Origin: Xanthostigma xanthostigma
Lineage: Eukaryota; Arthropoda; Insecta; Raphidioptera; Raphidiidae
Direction: 5' to 3'
Assembly (NCBI GenBank): GCA_963575645.1
Contig: OY754464.1
Span: forward strand, 29,279,501 to 29,343,500
DNA length: 64,000 bases
Positions within the stretch are counted from its first letter, which is position 1, and each line of letters starts with the position of its first letter. Positions 1 to 11,279 of the stretch are shown here, piece after piece. Position numbers and translations under genes: made by a program. The notes beneath the pieces are model-generated. The model was not told the DNA's origin, searched no databases, and saw only the letters and a list, made by a program, of their open reading frames with translations.

Positions 1-540
1 CTTCGATCGTTTTTTTCGATTCGCGACCTATGTCGCGGTAATCGCAAAAAACTTAAAAAAATCAATCCAATTTCGCAATAATGGATGACATTCCATTCAC
101 AATTTCGAAGTTTCCCCTCCCTCCACACACTGGGTGGGGGGTGGGGGGTCATGTGTGGTATCAAAAAAAGTTTTGCGAAAAATATTTGATACGTATTTTT
201 TTGTTTTTCGATTTTATGCGTAATATGCAAAATATCCTTTTCCGGAAATTATTGATTTTTTAAGTTTTTCGCGATTACCGCGACATCGGTCGCGAATCGA
301 AAAAAAGTAAAATTGATGTAATTTTTCCCGTAGAATCCGAATCTGCAATAAAAAATAGGGGTTCCTATTTAAAATTTTAAAGTTGCCCCTCCCCCCACCA
401 ACTGGGTGGGGGGTGGGGAGTCATGTGTGGTATCAAAAAATAGTTTTGCGAAAAATATTTGACACGTATTTTTTTTTTTTGATATGATGCGTAGTATGCG
501 AGATATTCAACCGTTCCGGGACTTTTAACTCACCCGGTAC
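1..540. repeat. Dispersed repeat with inverted arms and a repeated module
   Basis: The first 65 bases and bases 249-306 are near-perfect reverse complements around a CGCGACC..GTCGCG core. Inside and beyond them a module of about 130 bp occurs twice in the same direction (about 110-240 and 385-520): both copies have a CCCTCC run, CTGGGTGGGGGGTGGGG, then TCATGTGTGGTATC. The structure fits a foldback-like repeat cut by the window edge. No coding signal is convincing. Confidence 0.6.
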
Positions 541-720
541 CTATAATTTTTTACGGTTATTAGCCTACTATACCGTATTAGTAGTAGGTACATAATTGTG
601 TTCATATGACATTAAAAATTTTATTTTTTTTATTCAAATATTGTATCTAATTCGTTAATATTTAAGGAAATAGTAATTAAACATTGAACATAATTTGAAT
701 ATTGCAGCAGTATATTTCAC

Positions 721-1335
721 ATATTATCTAACTAGCGGTCCCGTCCGGTTTCACCCGGGTGTAAAAGAACGAATGGGGAAGGGAGGAACATTAGTTTACC
801 GATATGAATGTTGTGCCCAAATTTCATGATGATCGGAGTTACCGTTCAAAAGTTTTTGTCGATAAAAAGCAGTAATTATACTTTTTTTAACTAATAATTT
901 TTTTAATTAATTAAATAAATTTAAATGTGAGCCTTAGAAGAAAGCAATGTAGAAAATAAAAATAAAAAAAAAACAAAAATATTCTCGCCCAACGTGGGGC
1001 TCGAACCCACGACCCTGATATTGACAGTCGCATGCTCTACCGATTAAGCCAGCCGGGGTTGTTTACTCACAACGCTAATATGAGTATATCTAGTTAGTGC
1101 ATTTCACATGAATAGAAGCTTATTTTTGAGATACATTTAGCAACAATTTTCATTAGAGCTCCGCTCCTAATGGTCGTGGCTTAATATTATATAGCTTATA
1201 GCCTTCCTCGACAATTAATGGGCTATCCAACAAAACAATTTTTTTTCAATTTGAACCAGTAGTTCCTGAGATTAGCGCGTTCAAACAAACCAACAAACAA
1301 ACACACTCTTCAGCTTTATATATTAAGTATAGAAG
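721..1335. mobile_element. RTE-like non-LTR 3' tail or composite SINE
   Basis: The stretch opens with CTAGCGGTCCCGTCCGG and closes with AACAAACAAACACACTC, CTTCAGCTTTATA and an AT-rich tail, a pattern I associate with 3' ends of RTE-type non-LTR elements in insects (inference from memory). A related start, CTAGCGACCCGGTCCGG, occurs at 56519. A degenerate tRNA-like block sits in the middle (987-1058, opposite strand), so this may be a composite repeat or an insertion. No reverse transcriptase coding remains. Confidence 0.4.
987..1058 (-). pseudogene. tRNA-Lys-like pseudogene or SINE head
   Basis: Read on the minus strand, it has a D-arm A box (TGGCTTAATCGG), a T arm with GGTTCGAGCC, and an acceptor end GTTGGGCG, all very close to insect tRNA-Lys(CTT). 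The anticodon would read GTC, the anticodon stem has two mismatches, and the first acceptor pair is C-C. A T-run that could end Pol III transcription follows on the minus strand. The mismatches argue for a decayed tRNA or a tRNA-derived SINE head rather than a working tRNA-Asp or tRNA-Lys. Confidence 0.6.
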
Positions 1336-1340
1336 TATAG

Positions 1341-1822
1341 ATGTGTCTGACAGAGACAAATAGAGTTCAAACATAGCTGACAGCTAGTTTGACGATCCTT
1401 TAGACAAGCTTTAAGCAATTTTATAAACGTAAAAATTTATTTTTATTAATTTTTACGTTAAAGAACAAAAATGTTTGAACACTCTTTAGAGTCAATTTGA
1501 GTTAAAAATAATAATGTGCATTTCATTTAACACAATAAAAATCACATTTAGATATTAAAATATCGATTTTTTATCTGGACTTCATTCTAACGACCGAATA
1601 ACCTTAAGTTTGACTATTATTACGCGCGTCAAACGTGTCGTTATCTTACAAACAAACCAACGCCTGGATCGCATGTCGTTAATAGCCATGATGACAGATT
1701 TTAAAACCCAGTTCTTAATGTAGGTACACGTCTACAATTTCCAAAACAAAGCATTATTTCAGCAATAAATAAAATTGAACGCAAATTATTGCATTTTTAT
1801 TATCTTTCTATTTTGAAGTAAT
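1341..1822. other. Unassigned AT-rich sequence
   Basis: No open frame above background and no strong repeat structure was found here. Confidence 0.5.
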
Positions 1823-2215
1823 AGTGAAAACGCTAGTGACGTCACGCCTTAGTGACAGCTGACAATAGATGTTGTTGTATTAATGGGTGTAGAACTGTGG
1901 CTCAGAGGTATTTCTTAGAAAGGTATGTAAATTTAGTTACTGATATGATTTGTATTAATTATTTTCTTAAAAGTAGGTACTTAGTAGTAAAAATAGTACG
2001 GTTTTCTTTAGTTGCAAGTTAATTACCCTCAAAAATAACCTATGATATAAGTGTTATAAAATATCACAAAAAACGAGTAAACAACAAATCAACTTACTAA
2101 ATGATGCAGAATTGAATGATCGCAACAAGAATTTAATAGACACGGTGATTATTTACTTCAAGTGTTTATATTCTCTATGATTTAAGAAGGCGTGACGTCA
2201 TTCGGTGTTTCAGTC
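1823..2215. mobile_element. MITE with TGACGTCACGCCTT inverted ends
   Basis: The ends are imperfect inverted repeats of about 28 bp: AGTGACGTCACGCCTT on the left and AAGGCGTGACGTCATT on the right, each extended by a GTGAAAAC/GTTTCAG-type outer part. The interior of about 390 bp is AT-rich and non-coding. The superfamily is not clear and no target duplication was identified with confidence. Confidence 0.5.
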
Positions 2216-3097
2216 AACATGGCCGACTGCAATATTTAAAATTTTTATTTTATTAAAAAATCTTATTAATCTCAATGTTGGTATTAACACTGGGTCATTT
2301 TTTAGAATCCTTTTAACATATATTTTTCTCTAAAACCATTTATTCTTTGATTCTTTTATACTGTCATCATGCCTATTAGTTGTGATAACGTCATAATATT
2401 GCTATTGATTGACTGGCTCGAATCAGATTACGTCACAACAAATGTGTGTAAGGTAAAATAAAAAAATTTAATCTCAGAAAAAATTGTGATTTTATTCTGG
2501 CAAATGTTAATTAGTCAATTAAGAAATCCTGGGTTACATCTGAAACGTGAATTTTAATTTAATGGAACAGGTCCCATTTAAAAATAAACAAGAAGCAAAT
2601 TCATTGCGTCAATTCATTAATTCTCTTACTTCTTACGTAGTATATAAGTAGATGTTCATAAATACGGTTGATAGGGATAATATACATTTAATGCTATTTG
2701 ATATGTAAATACGTACTTAATATTTTATATTCACAAAGTAGACACATGCTATTACAGCGGAGTGACAGGTACCTGCTTACGGAGAAAGGAAGATAAGGTA
2801 TGCAGGTACTACGGTATATACAGGGGGTAAATGTACAGCACATTTGAAATCTTGTATACGATCACCTGTCAACGCCATGAAACCCCACAACCGCGCCTCA
2901 TACTTGTACACGACTTCCATCTACTGCCCGCCAAAGATATTAACATTTGCCCGACTTTCGTCTAATAGGTATATAATGTGTTATTTATCAATAGAAGAGA
3001 CTTGAGAATAGTCGGGCTTGTAGCGATGCCATTATCTGTATGGCGTTTCCAAGCTTCCTCTATTACACGTCCCCAGTCCAAGGTTCGGGTGTCGTTT
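2216..3097. other. Unassigned AT-rich sequence
   Basis: I see no gene, no long inverted repeat and no tandem repeat in this stretch. Confidence 0.45.
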
Positions 3098-3347
3098 CGA
3101 ATACCGGATATCTTCGATCGGGATGAAACTTTGAGCATTTGTTGACCATGGTGGGACATGAAAAAATCCCCAAGGAATTTTAGATGCAAGTGTCTCATAA
3201 CATTTTTATAGGAGTTTGAAGTTTTTACAGTTTTGTTATTTATTCATACGAATTTTGCTTTAACAGCGCGTGTGTGCGCGCATGAGAGGGCTTCAGGGGC
3301 AACAAATGCCCAAAATTTCAACCCGATCGAAGATGACCGGTATTCGG
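3098..3347. repeat. Inverted-repeat element, about 250 bp
   Basis: A left arm near 3098-3145 (AATACCGGATATCTTCGATC) is matched in reverse complement near 3300-3346 (GATCGAAGATGACCGGTATT), and the pairing continues through GCATTTGTTG/CAACAAATGC. The loop carries a GCGCGTGTGTGCGCGC run. It looks like a small non-autonomous element. Confidence 0.5.
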
Positions 3348-3833
3348 AGCTATACAAGGTTCTATTTCCGAGAACTAGTAAAAGTATCAGTTGTCTTTTC
3401 AATTTATTACTAGGCAAAGAATAATAAAATATTGGAATCAGGTCTAAACAACCCTGGAAGTTGGTGGTTTTTTTCTCAATTATTGTAACTACAACCCGAA
3501 GTACTTCCGTCCGTTATTTCGTTTTCTTTATGATTTTGCGGTTAATTTGTATGATTTAAATAATGGGAGAATGAGTTCCAGAAGTTTTTGTCTTTCTATA
3601 TCGACATCATGCGAAAACTACCGATTTTGATTTAAGAGTTCATTGCATAGTTGTCAACACGTTAGGTATAATAACTCAGTTTTACTTCCTACTCCAAGTT
3701 CAAGTCTTTATTGCAATCGCCATGAATACTCTGCTTACAATGGTTTTCCTGCAGATCTAAAGACTATTTATATTCAAAATTTAAACGAAGACCAAAGTCG
3801 TTTCGTTACTAATTTACACTCAATTAATGGATT

Positions 3834-4287
3834 TTTCTTCATACCTCTATCGAAAGTGCATACTTTCCGCATCAATTGACGGTAGAAAGTCTAACATTTA
3901 CTCATTGATGGGATTACACGCACCAATGCGAAAGTTCGTGCGTTCGGGCGGTAGTAAAGCAAAAACAACCAATCAACTGTTGTTTAAATGTTGTTTCCAT
4001 AGCAACCCCATTACATTTTAGCTAATACTCGCGAACAGCTCTCATTCGTGTTTCTACGTATAACCTCAAATCTTCTTGCTTGGAATGTATCTGTGTTTTT
4101 GTGTAATTAATAAGTAATTAATTAATTAATGTATTTAATAAGCGTGCTTAGGACCAAGGTATGAAGAAAAATAGTATAGGTACACCACACTCGCTGAATG
4201 TGTGATATCTTGCCGTGTACGCCATGATGCCTGAGGCGCCCGTGGCAAGGAATCACACTTTTGGCCCTTGTGGTATAATATACTATT
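3834..4287. repeat. Family C repeat, copy 1
   Basis: Outer inverted ends TTCTTCATACCT (3836) and AGGTATGAAGAA (4158) are followed by an inner inverted unit (4170-4287) with TAGTATAGGTACACCACAC against GTGGTATAATATACTA. The same arrangement, in reverse orientation and split by another element, is present at 56824-57905. No coding role is seen. Confidence 0.55.
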
Positions 4288-4384
4288 TTTTGAGTACCTA
4301 ATTAACTTAATGTATGACTTTTTAATGATAAATTTTGTTCACTGCTGTGCTAGACAATAATAAATCGAATCTAGTCGATTATTA

Positions 4385-6262
4385 TACATTTTACCATTCC
4401 AACCCACAAGTGGTACTAGTTTAGGTCAAAAATCACTTTTCAAAATTTTAGAATATCTTTTCATTTTGAAGTCCCCCGAATCCAAAAACATATATTTGGA
4501 AAAACTCTGTGCGTCTGTTTGTCTATTTGTTTGTTAGTCTGTGAGCACGATACAGGTCAAACGGATGAACGGATTAAAACCAAATTTTGGGAGGATGTTT
4601 GGTATGCAAGAACCCTATTGTTTTTGGGGGAAATCGGCGCATGCACAGAAGATATACATACTATAACGGTGTTTTTTATATAATAATGGTATACTTTTCA
4701 TAACGGCTTGTTATTCTATCAATTTTTTTCAAAAAAGTTTCGTTAAAATTTTTTTTTTATAAACTTTATAGTTAAGACCGCGGTGACAAAAGTGCCTTGC
4801 AACTCCCAAACGGATGAGAAGCACGTTTTTGTATAGTTCGAATGTCGTTCTCGAAATCCGTGTTGTCGAGTAGGGGTCTGGCGTTCGGCGTTGAGCGGCT
4901 ATAGTATTTTTTCCGAATTTTGCCCAGCGGTTCCAAAAATCATTTCCCAAACGGATGAAAATTACTGGAGGGCATCTACGCAAACCCCCAATTACCGGAA
5001 AAATATTTTCATCCGATTTGATATTTGCAAAGAGCTCTTCCAGAAGCTCTAAAAAAAATGGAAAAAAGGGGGGGAAAAAAATTTCCTCATTTGAACTTGA
5101 AATTTGGCAGGGAGATATAGTTCATGTCTGAGAATATGTAAAAAAATTTTTTTTGCTCTATGTATCGCGATCGCTTTGTAACAATTTTCCAAAATTTAAA
5201 TGGGCCAAATTTGATAAACTAATTCCAAAATGGATAAAAATTTGCCCACAGGTTCTTTAACATCTACAGAACATCGAAAAATTATTTTCATCCAAATTTG
5301 TTGCGGTCAAGTCCAGATCATCCATAATACTGCTCCGATATATTCATTATCACGGGAAACTGCAGGATCTGAATGTTCAATCTTTAATGTGGAAAGGCCG
5401 ATTACAATCAAATTGTGTATTATTGTCCTAAACATTGATGAGACTATTTTCCTCTGATTTGACGATTATGAAGGGAACACTCCGACTTTTGGACCGTGTG
5501 AACGCGCGCTGGCGGGGTTTTTTGTTATTTGACATAGTTTAGCCAGGCGCATTTTGGATGAAAACTTTTTTTTCTAATAATATAAATAATAACCATTCAT
5601 ATCAGTCCGGTTGCATGCATGCGGCTGATGATTTTTTTCATTTCGGAGTCTGGGTCCATTTAATTGTACTGCAGGCTACGGCAAGGATCAAATCGGATGA
5701 AAATATTTTTCCGGTAATTGGGGGTTTGCGTAAATGCCCTCCAGTAATTTTCATCCGTTTGGGAAATGATTTTTGGAACCGCTGGGCAAAATTCGGAAAA
5801 AATACTATAGCCGCTCAACGCCGAACGCCAGACCCCTACTCGACAACACGGATTTCGAGAACGACACTCGAACTATACAAAAACGTGCTTCTCATCCGTT
5901 TGGGAGTTGCAAGGCAGTTTTGTCACCGCGGTCCTAACTATTATAGTTTCATAAATATTTTGAAAATAAAAAAAATCAGCCGTTTCTTGTTTTGCGGATC
6001 TGTCAGAAATAAACTAGTTAAGCATGCTTTGATCTGGGGGAACGGCAGTGCACCCAGATCAAAAAATTTTTACATGACGTGGAACATAATATTATGTAGG
6101 TAACCATGGCAACGAATATTGAATACCAGTCATTACCCGCGTCACCTCACGCCAGATCAGAAATTTGATTTTCTTTATTATACTATATCAAATGTTAATA
6201 TTTTTGAAGTTGGAATTGTTCCGTCGCCTAATTGGCTGGATTTTTTTTATTCAGAATTACGA
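4385..6262 (+). repeat. Family A repeat, copy 1 (split)
   Basis: Family A starts with ACCATTCCA and an ACAAGTGG motif and ends near TTGAAGTTGGAAT. It contains AAACTCTGTG, CGATACAGGTCAAACGGAT, CAAATTTTGGGAGGATGTTTG, CGCATGCGCAGAAG and a late GGTAACCATGGCAACGAAT. This copy holds left part 4385-4770 and right part 5939-6262. The interior is occupied by an element with long inverted ends. A 36-bp hairpin (6028-6065, TTTGATCTGGG/CCCAGATCAAA) sits just after GCATGC. Other copies start near 11280, 14417, 26560, 29230, 32100 and 47663. Confidence 0.75.
4771..5938. mobile_element. 1.17-kb element with 250-bp terminal inverted repeats
   Basis: The left arm (4771-5023) and right arm (about 5690-5938) are near-perfect reverse complements, beginning GTTAAGACCGCGGTGAC and ending GTCACCGCGGTCCTAAC. 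It sits inside family A: the AAACTTTATAGTT sequence is broken here and resumes after 5938. TA dinucleotides flank both ends (4769-4770 and 5939-5940), but the flanking AT-rich sequence makes the exact duplication ambiguous. The core repeats CATCCGTTTGGGA-type motifs. Open frames in the arms are mirror images of each other and I do not treat them as genes. Confidence 0.75.
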
Positions 6263-6667
6263 TCGAGACAGTCTAAAATCATTGTTTAGTATCTTTCTTT
6301 TTTTTTTGTATTCTTTACAATAGTACAAATACAGAGTTCATGTTTGACGTTTCAAATGATTCGTATAAGGACCCCCTATCCCTTGTTCCCGCCGCCGCTC
6401 TCTTCTTTCATCCCTATAAGATATACTATCATAAACACGCACCAATCACGCGTGTCTCCCTTACGGCGCCTTACATTCATCCCTTAAACATGCACAGTAC
6501 TATTGCCGTGCCATATCATGCCCTGGATTCTATGTAATATGCCTACTTGAATACAGTGCACGTCAAAAGTCTGCCCTTCATTTCAAATTTTCGACCGAGT
6601 TTAACCGACCTAAAATATTTAAATGAATTGTTTCTTTAAGCGCGTTTGGCATTTTCGCGGTAGAGTA
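6263..6667. other. Unassigned sequence
   Basis: No supported feature. A short open frame near 6340-6537 has no recognisable domain. Confidence 0.4.
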
Positions 6668-7116
6668 AGAGCCGGTGCACACGAGGCTAGTTTTGCCGCT
6701 GGAATCGTTGGAACTTGCGATGCCTTGCGCGCTGGCTGCTAAGATGGAAATGACGTCATTGCGGGCTCGCGTGCGTGGTCATAAGATGGATTTCATAATT
6801 AGAACCAGGGCTATTATGGGTGCCTGTTTGTCTGCTTGTTTTGAGCAAGATTCAATCAGGAAACAGTATCTTGTCACGCGGGAAAACGCTCACAAATCAA
6901 CATGGCGTCATAGTGAGTGTTCTGTTCAGAGACAATAAACGTTCACTTTTGTTAACATTCAAACTGTCCCTGCGGCCGCACCAAACCCAGCTTTAAAAGA
7001 AGCATCGAGTGAAGCGAACACATAAAAGCTATTACGAACTCAGCGCCACAGCGCACGCTTGAAACCTAGCAGCCAAATCTAACAAGGAATCTAGCCTCTG
7101 GTGCAGCGACCGATGC
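6668..7116. mobile_element. MITE candidate with GTGCACACGAGGCTAG ends
   Basis: The left end GGTGCACACGAGGCTAG and right end CTAGCCTCTGGTGCAGCG form an imperfect inverted pair about 445 bp apart. The interior is GC-richer than its surroundings. The ends resemble what I remember of PIF/Harbinger-type insect MITEs, but I cannot confirm the superfamily. An 87-codon open frame inside has no recognisable domain. Confidence 0.4.
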
Positions 7117-7235
7117 GTCACATGTAACCGGGTTACACTGTCATTATAAGTTTCAATTTACATGTGTGTATTTTTGATCGATAAAATGTGGCATATCAAG
7201 GTACATGCATAATTTATATTCTTTTTCAAAACTAC

Positions 7236-7517
7236 GAAGTCTGTAACCAGGAGACCTAGCTTCCTATGCTTACTGCGTTTCGAGACGGACAGTTTTCTGG
7301 CGCACGCAAGATGGCGCTGTTATCACTTACCTGGGAAAACTTCGGTTTTTTCCACCTGTGTTCGCCATAGTTACCAAAGTTGTTTAACTCCACGGACACT
7401 ACACACATGTAAGGCATGAACGTGTGTGCGTTACCCAGTAGCCGACGCCATATTGGTTCATGCGACAGTAATCCGGCCACTGCTACGCTCGAGTTGGGTC
7501 TCCTGATTACAGACTTC
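7236..7517. mobile_element. MITE family F, copy 1
   Basis: The ends are near-perfect inverted repeats of 21 bp (GAAGTCTGTAAYCAGGAGACC). The 282-bp body includes GACGCCATATTGGTTCATGCG and AAGATGGCGCTGTTATCA. A diverged copy in the opposite orientation lies at 20462-20732, which supports a mobile family. Confidence 0.7.
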
Positions 7518-8486
7518 ATGATCAAAATGGCGGAGATCGAGTCACTTTTTCATAATATTAGTTTCTATGATAATATCAATAAAAGGGGAGAGGGGAAACT
7601 TGAAACGTACTGTACCAATATTGTTATTGTTTGCCCTTTAAAAAGTGGAGAATAGTTTGTTGCGTGATATGTTAACTCTATGTACACAGATCACCGATGA
7701 TCTCTAAAACGTATGGATAACCGAATTTTATTCTAAAACAACATGCGCCATGTTGATGGCGGACTGCACATCATAATCATGCTACACTTGCAACCGAATG
7801 GGCGTCGCTATTGGCTATTATAACTTATGTAGCGCCATGATGATGCAGCAGTTTAAACGCGGGATGTTGAAATTGGTTGCCATTTTTTAAACCACTACAA
7901 GTAAACGTTTTTTAACGAGGTAATTTTTATCCAAATTTCCAGCTCTTAAGTTGTCACTAAAAGCCCCTCTCTCCCTCGGTATGCTCTGTTCATGCTCCGC
8001 TAGCGTGGACTGTCCACGATCCACCTATTAGAGATCAGTGATCTACTACAGAGTAGTAACTCTCCCTTTCTCTAAGCCACAAGTTCTTCAGTCCTCGTCT
8101 TAACTACAATCTGTTTCGGCCGAATTTCATTTAGGTGCCTATGATCCCATAATCCTTGGCCTCTATGACGTACCACCACTGTATTGTGTGGTGGATTTTT
8201 TTATCCAGACATAATGAAAGCATGCGCAGTATGTGAAACCAGAAGATTGACTTTTTGTGACGCACATTCTCTACTAATTTTATAGGTTAATAGACAGATG
8301 CAAATAGCACTGAATTGCTAATCATAAAATTAAATTAAAAGTAAGATTTGCTGTGAAAAATAACAAAAAGTTTTTGTAAAAAAATAAAGCGCATTCAAAA
8401 ATCGAAAAACCATAAATTTTTTTGGATTGGTGACAATTGAATTTTTAAAGCTTTTATGAAATTAGCGCTGACCTCAACATTTAATT
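7518..8486. other. Unassigned sequence
   Basis: I found no gene. The stretch includes AT-rich DNA leading into the 3' tail of the non-LTR element on its right. Confidence 0.4.
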
Positions 8487-8490
8487 GTTT

Positions 8491-8538
<48 letters not shown>
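8491..8538 (-). repeat. (TAA)n microsatellite, non-LTR 3' tail
   Basis: A pure TAA/TTA run lies exactly where the 3' end of the minus-strand retroelement is expected, so it is the tail of the element rather than an independent microsatellite. Confidence 0.8.
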
Positions 8539-8590
8539 TATCTTTATTTTTTAGTACTTTGCAGTATAAATAGCGTCATAATAAAGTTAG

Positions 8591-10117
8591 CTACAAAGTG
8601 TAGTTTGCTTGTTGTATTAAGGTATTTTTTAGCTGTTTTTTAAATTTATTGCTATCTTGTTGTTTAATATTAGGTTCAATGTTGTTATATATTCGTATCA
8701 TAGCATTTCTAACTCCATTTTGCACGACAGACAGAGAGGACATGTCGGTTTTAAAATTTTCTTTTTTACGTGTGGGGTATTTATGACTAGATGTATTATT
8801 GTCAAATAAATGTTTATTTCTATGAACATAAGTAGCGCATTCTAATTTATAAAGGTCGTAAATCGTTAGTATGTTTAATTTCTTAAAATATTCATGGCAA
8901 CTCTCTCTAGGAGCTAGACCTGCTATGATACGTATACATCTCTTTTGTAAAATTAAAATTTTATTTGTATGGGCAGAGTTACCCCAAAAAATAATCCCAA
9001 AACCTATAATAGATTGGAAGTAGGCGTAATATACATACATCAACGATTTGGTCTCTAGGCATTTGGTATATTTAAGTGTTCTTAGAACATAAATGGCTTT
9101 TTGTAATTTTGGTATTAAGTAATCGATATGAAATTTCCAATTGATGTGCTTATCTATGTTGACGCCTAAAAATTTGACATGGTCTTTAAATTTTATGTCT
9201 GCGTTTAATATTTTAATGGATTGAGGGACCGAAAAATACTCTCCAAATTTAATTATTTCCGTTTTGGATTCATTGACTTTGATGCCGTTATCATTAAACC
9301 ATATATTTAATTTATTGATGCAACATTGGACTTTGGGGATAAGCAAGCCTTGATCTTCTGTCTCACATATAACAGAGGTGTCGTCGGCAAATAAGAAAAT
9401 ACTATCTTTGACCTCTTTAGGTAGGTCGTTTATAAACATTAAGAATAATATTGGAGATAGTACGCTACCTTGAGGAACACCACGTTTAATTGTGCTCCAG
9501 TTAGATAAAAATTCATTGTTAGATGTTTTAATTTTAACACATTGTTTCCTATCTGTAAGATATGAGGTCAGAAGATCAATAGTTTTCCCTCTTATTCCGT
9601 AGCGTTCCAGTTTATAGATCAATAGTGAAATATCGACACTGTCGAATGCCTTGGCAAGGTCAACTGTGACCATTGCTGTATATTTTTTATTGTTCCACGA
9701 TTTTAATATTGTATCTATGACTTTAAATATAGCTGTATTAATGGAACCGCCTCTGATAAACCCAAATTGGGCGGGCGAGATTAGGTTTAATTTGTTAATA
9801 TAATCTAGTAAACGTTTGTTAATAATTATTTCAAAGATTTTGCTAATATTTGATAAAAGCGAGATAGGCCGGTAGTTTGCTAAGTTATTTTTGTCCCCTT
9901 TTTTATAAATAGGTATAATTACCGCTTTTTTTAGTTTGTTTGGGTATATTCCCTTCTCTAGGCAGTTATTTATTATAATGCTAAGCGGATCACAAATTAG
10001 ATGCGCACATTTTTTCAGCACACCCACTGGAATTTCATCCCAGCCAGTAGAGTGTTTGTTTTTAAGCCCCATAGTAACGTTAAACACTTCTTGAGGGTCG
10101 GTTGGATTTAAAAACAT
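8591..10117 (-). CDS. Non-LTR retrotransposon reverse transcriptase fragment
   Basis: This 508-codon open frame is the RT and C-terminal region of a non-LTR retrotransposon polyprotein, which would copy element RNA at a nicked chromosomal target. Visible motifs in order: NYRPISLLS (81-89), DLAKAFDSVD with catalytic Asp 153, RGVPQGSVLSP (212-222), and the FADD box (243-246) with Asp 245 and 246. The C-terminal part carries GIIFWGNS and LQKRCIRIIAG, typical of Jockey/CR1/L2-like elements in insects. The catalytic triad is intact although the full element is not: the first Met is internal, and upstream sequence in the same frame (ending near 10160) continues the protein before a frameshift. Clade assignment beyond the Jockey/CR1/L2 group is uncertain. 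Confidence 0.88.
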   Translation of the reverse strand: MFLNPTDPQEVFNVTMGLKNKHSTGWDEIPVGVLKKCAHLICDPLSIIINNCLEKGIYPNKLKKAVIIPIYKKGDKNNLANYRPISLLSNISKIFEIIINKRLLDYINKLNLISPAQFGFIRGGSINTAIFKVIDTILKSWNNKKYTAMVTVDLAKAFDSVDISLLIYKLERYGIRGKTIDLLTSYLTDRKQCVKIKTSNNEFLSNWSTIKRGVPQGSVLSPILFLMFINDLPKEVKDSIFLFADDTSVICETEDQGLLIPKVQCCINKLNIWFNDNGIKVNESKTEIIKFGEYFSVPQSIKILNADIKFKDHVKFLGVNIDKHINWKFHIDYLIPKLQKAIYVLRTLKYTKCLETKSLMYVYYAYFQSIIGFGIIFWGNSAHTNKILILQKRCIRIIAGLAPRESCHEYFKKLNILTIYDLYKLECATYVHRNKHLFDNNTSSHKYPTRKKENFKTDMSSLSVVQNGVRNAMIRIYNNIEPNIKQQDSNKFKKQLKNTLIQQANYTL

Positions 10118-10340
10118 ATTTTGATTAATTGGGTCGATTCGTTCATTATTAAAGTTAGATTTAAGTTGCTAGTAGTATTTATAAAATAATTATTGAAATT
10201 GTTAGCGATATCAGGCGGGTTGATTACGGTTTCATTGTCCTGATTATTAATTTGCTCTATGCTATCCACATGCCGCGAATTTTTTGCAATATTATTAACG
10301 ATAGACCAATACGTTTTTACTTTATTATCTGATGTATTAA

Positions 10341-10604
10341 TTATTTCATTATAAAATTTATGTTTTTGTTGCCGTATTCCTTATTCAGGTTTTGACAGTA
10401 TTTTTTGTATTTATCTACCAGACATTGTACATTAACCGAACTGCGCAAGTTTTTAATTGTAGTATACATATTTCTTTTCTGTATTGCCATTTGTTTAATT
10501 AAAGGGGTTGTCCATTTTTTGCATTTATTTTTCTTATTTATGGAAGTTTTTTCAAAATTTAAATTAAAATAATACAACAAGGTTTCTAAGAATTTGTCGT
10601 ACAT
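10341..10604 (-). pseudogene. Endonuclease-RT linker fragment of the same element
   Basis: The 87-codon frame has the charged, helical KWTTPLIKQMAIQKRNMY pattern found between the endonuclease and RT domains of non-LTR elements. The coding sense continues in a different frame over 10340-10165 (NEIINTS..TYWSIVNNI..DIANNFNNYF), then shifts again into the RT frame near 10160. It therefore belongs to the same ancestral ORF as the RT to its left. Confidence 0.7.
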
Positions 10605-10660
10605 ATCGTTAGGATCATCGTTCTCATAGATATTATCTTTTTAGTTGTTTTTTTTAAGGC

Positions 10661-11279
10661 TGTTCAATTTTTATTATAAGAGTGGGCAATTAGACTGGTC
10701 GTTAAAAATTAAATTTTTTTCAACGCTTCTTAAAAAGCTTCCTTTTGATATAAAAATGCAAGGGCAAGCTTTAAAAAATAAATAATAATAACACGTGCCG
10801 CAAAACAAATATTATTTTTATGATTTGTACCATTCCCCACTTGTGGAAATGGTAATATGACAAACATACGCATCAAATTAAGAACCCCCTTTTAACAAGT
10901 TGGTTAAAATTGTATAAAATATCGTGTTACATTGTCCGTTATGTATTGATTTTTAAATTTACCTGAAAATAAAAACTTTTTAAATTGACTTGGCTATTCG
11001 CCGTGTTGACTTTCAGGATCGTTTAAGACGACATAAAACATATAGGTGAGCTTGTTTTTAGTGTATTTCTTTTGTTTTTAGCCTCTGAAGACGAAACACT
11101 GAGTTTTCTTACTTCATGTTCTGAGTAGATCCCTGGTGACTGAAACGTGAGCAGTGTGTCTGGTCTTATATCTATATAGAATAGAGATACAGTGTACGGA
11201 ATCTTATATCGTGATAGTTATGCCATAGTAATGCTATTATACCGCCCTGTGGGGCGATTAAAATACTTGAACTATTAAA
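10661..11279. other. Unassigned sequence with a family A fragment
   Basis: A short piece at about 10829-10860 (ACCATTCCCCACTTGTGG) matches the start of family A in reverse. Nothing else is recognised. Confidence 0.4.

Larger units (their letters stand above)
8487..10660 (-). mobile_element. 5'-truncated non-LTR retrotransposon
   Basis: On the minus strand this copy runs from a decayed EN-RT linker (about 10650-10341) through a reverse transcriptase frame (10117-8591) to an AATAAA-containing 3' UTR and a (TTA)n tail at 8538-8491. Microsatellite tails of this kind are usual in the I/CR1/L2/Daphne group. Frame breaks occur near 10645, near 10341 and near 10160, and the endonuclease part is absent, so this is a dead-on-arrival copy. 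Confidence 0.85.

Noticed and set aside
987-1058. Functional tRNA-Asp or tRNA-Lys gene
   Set aside because: The anticodon stem has two mismatches and the first acceptor pair is C-C, so folding is doubtful.
4729-6103. Mirror-image open frames (4729-4983 minus and 5558-6103 plus)
   Set aside because: They are the two inverted arms of one non-coding element translated from opposite sides; no domain is recognisable.
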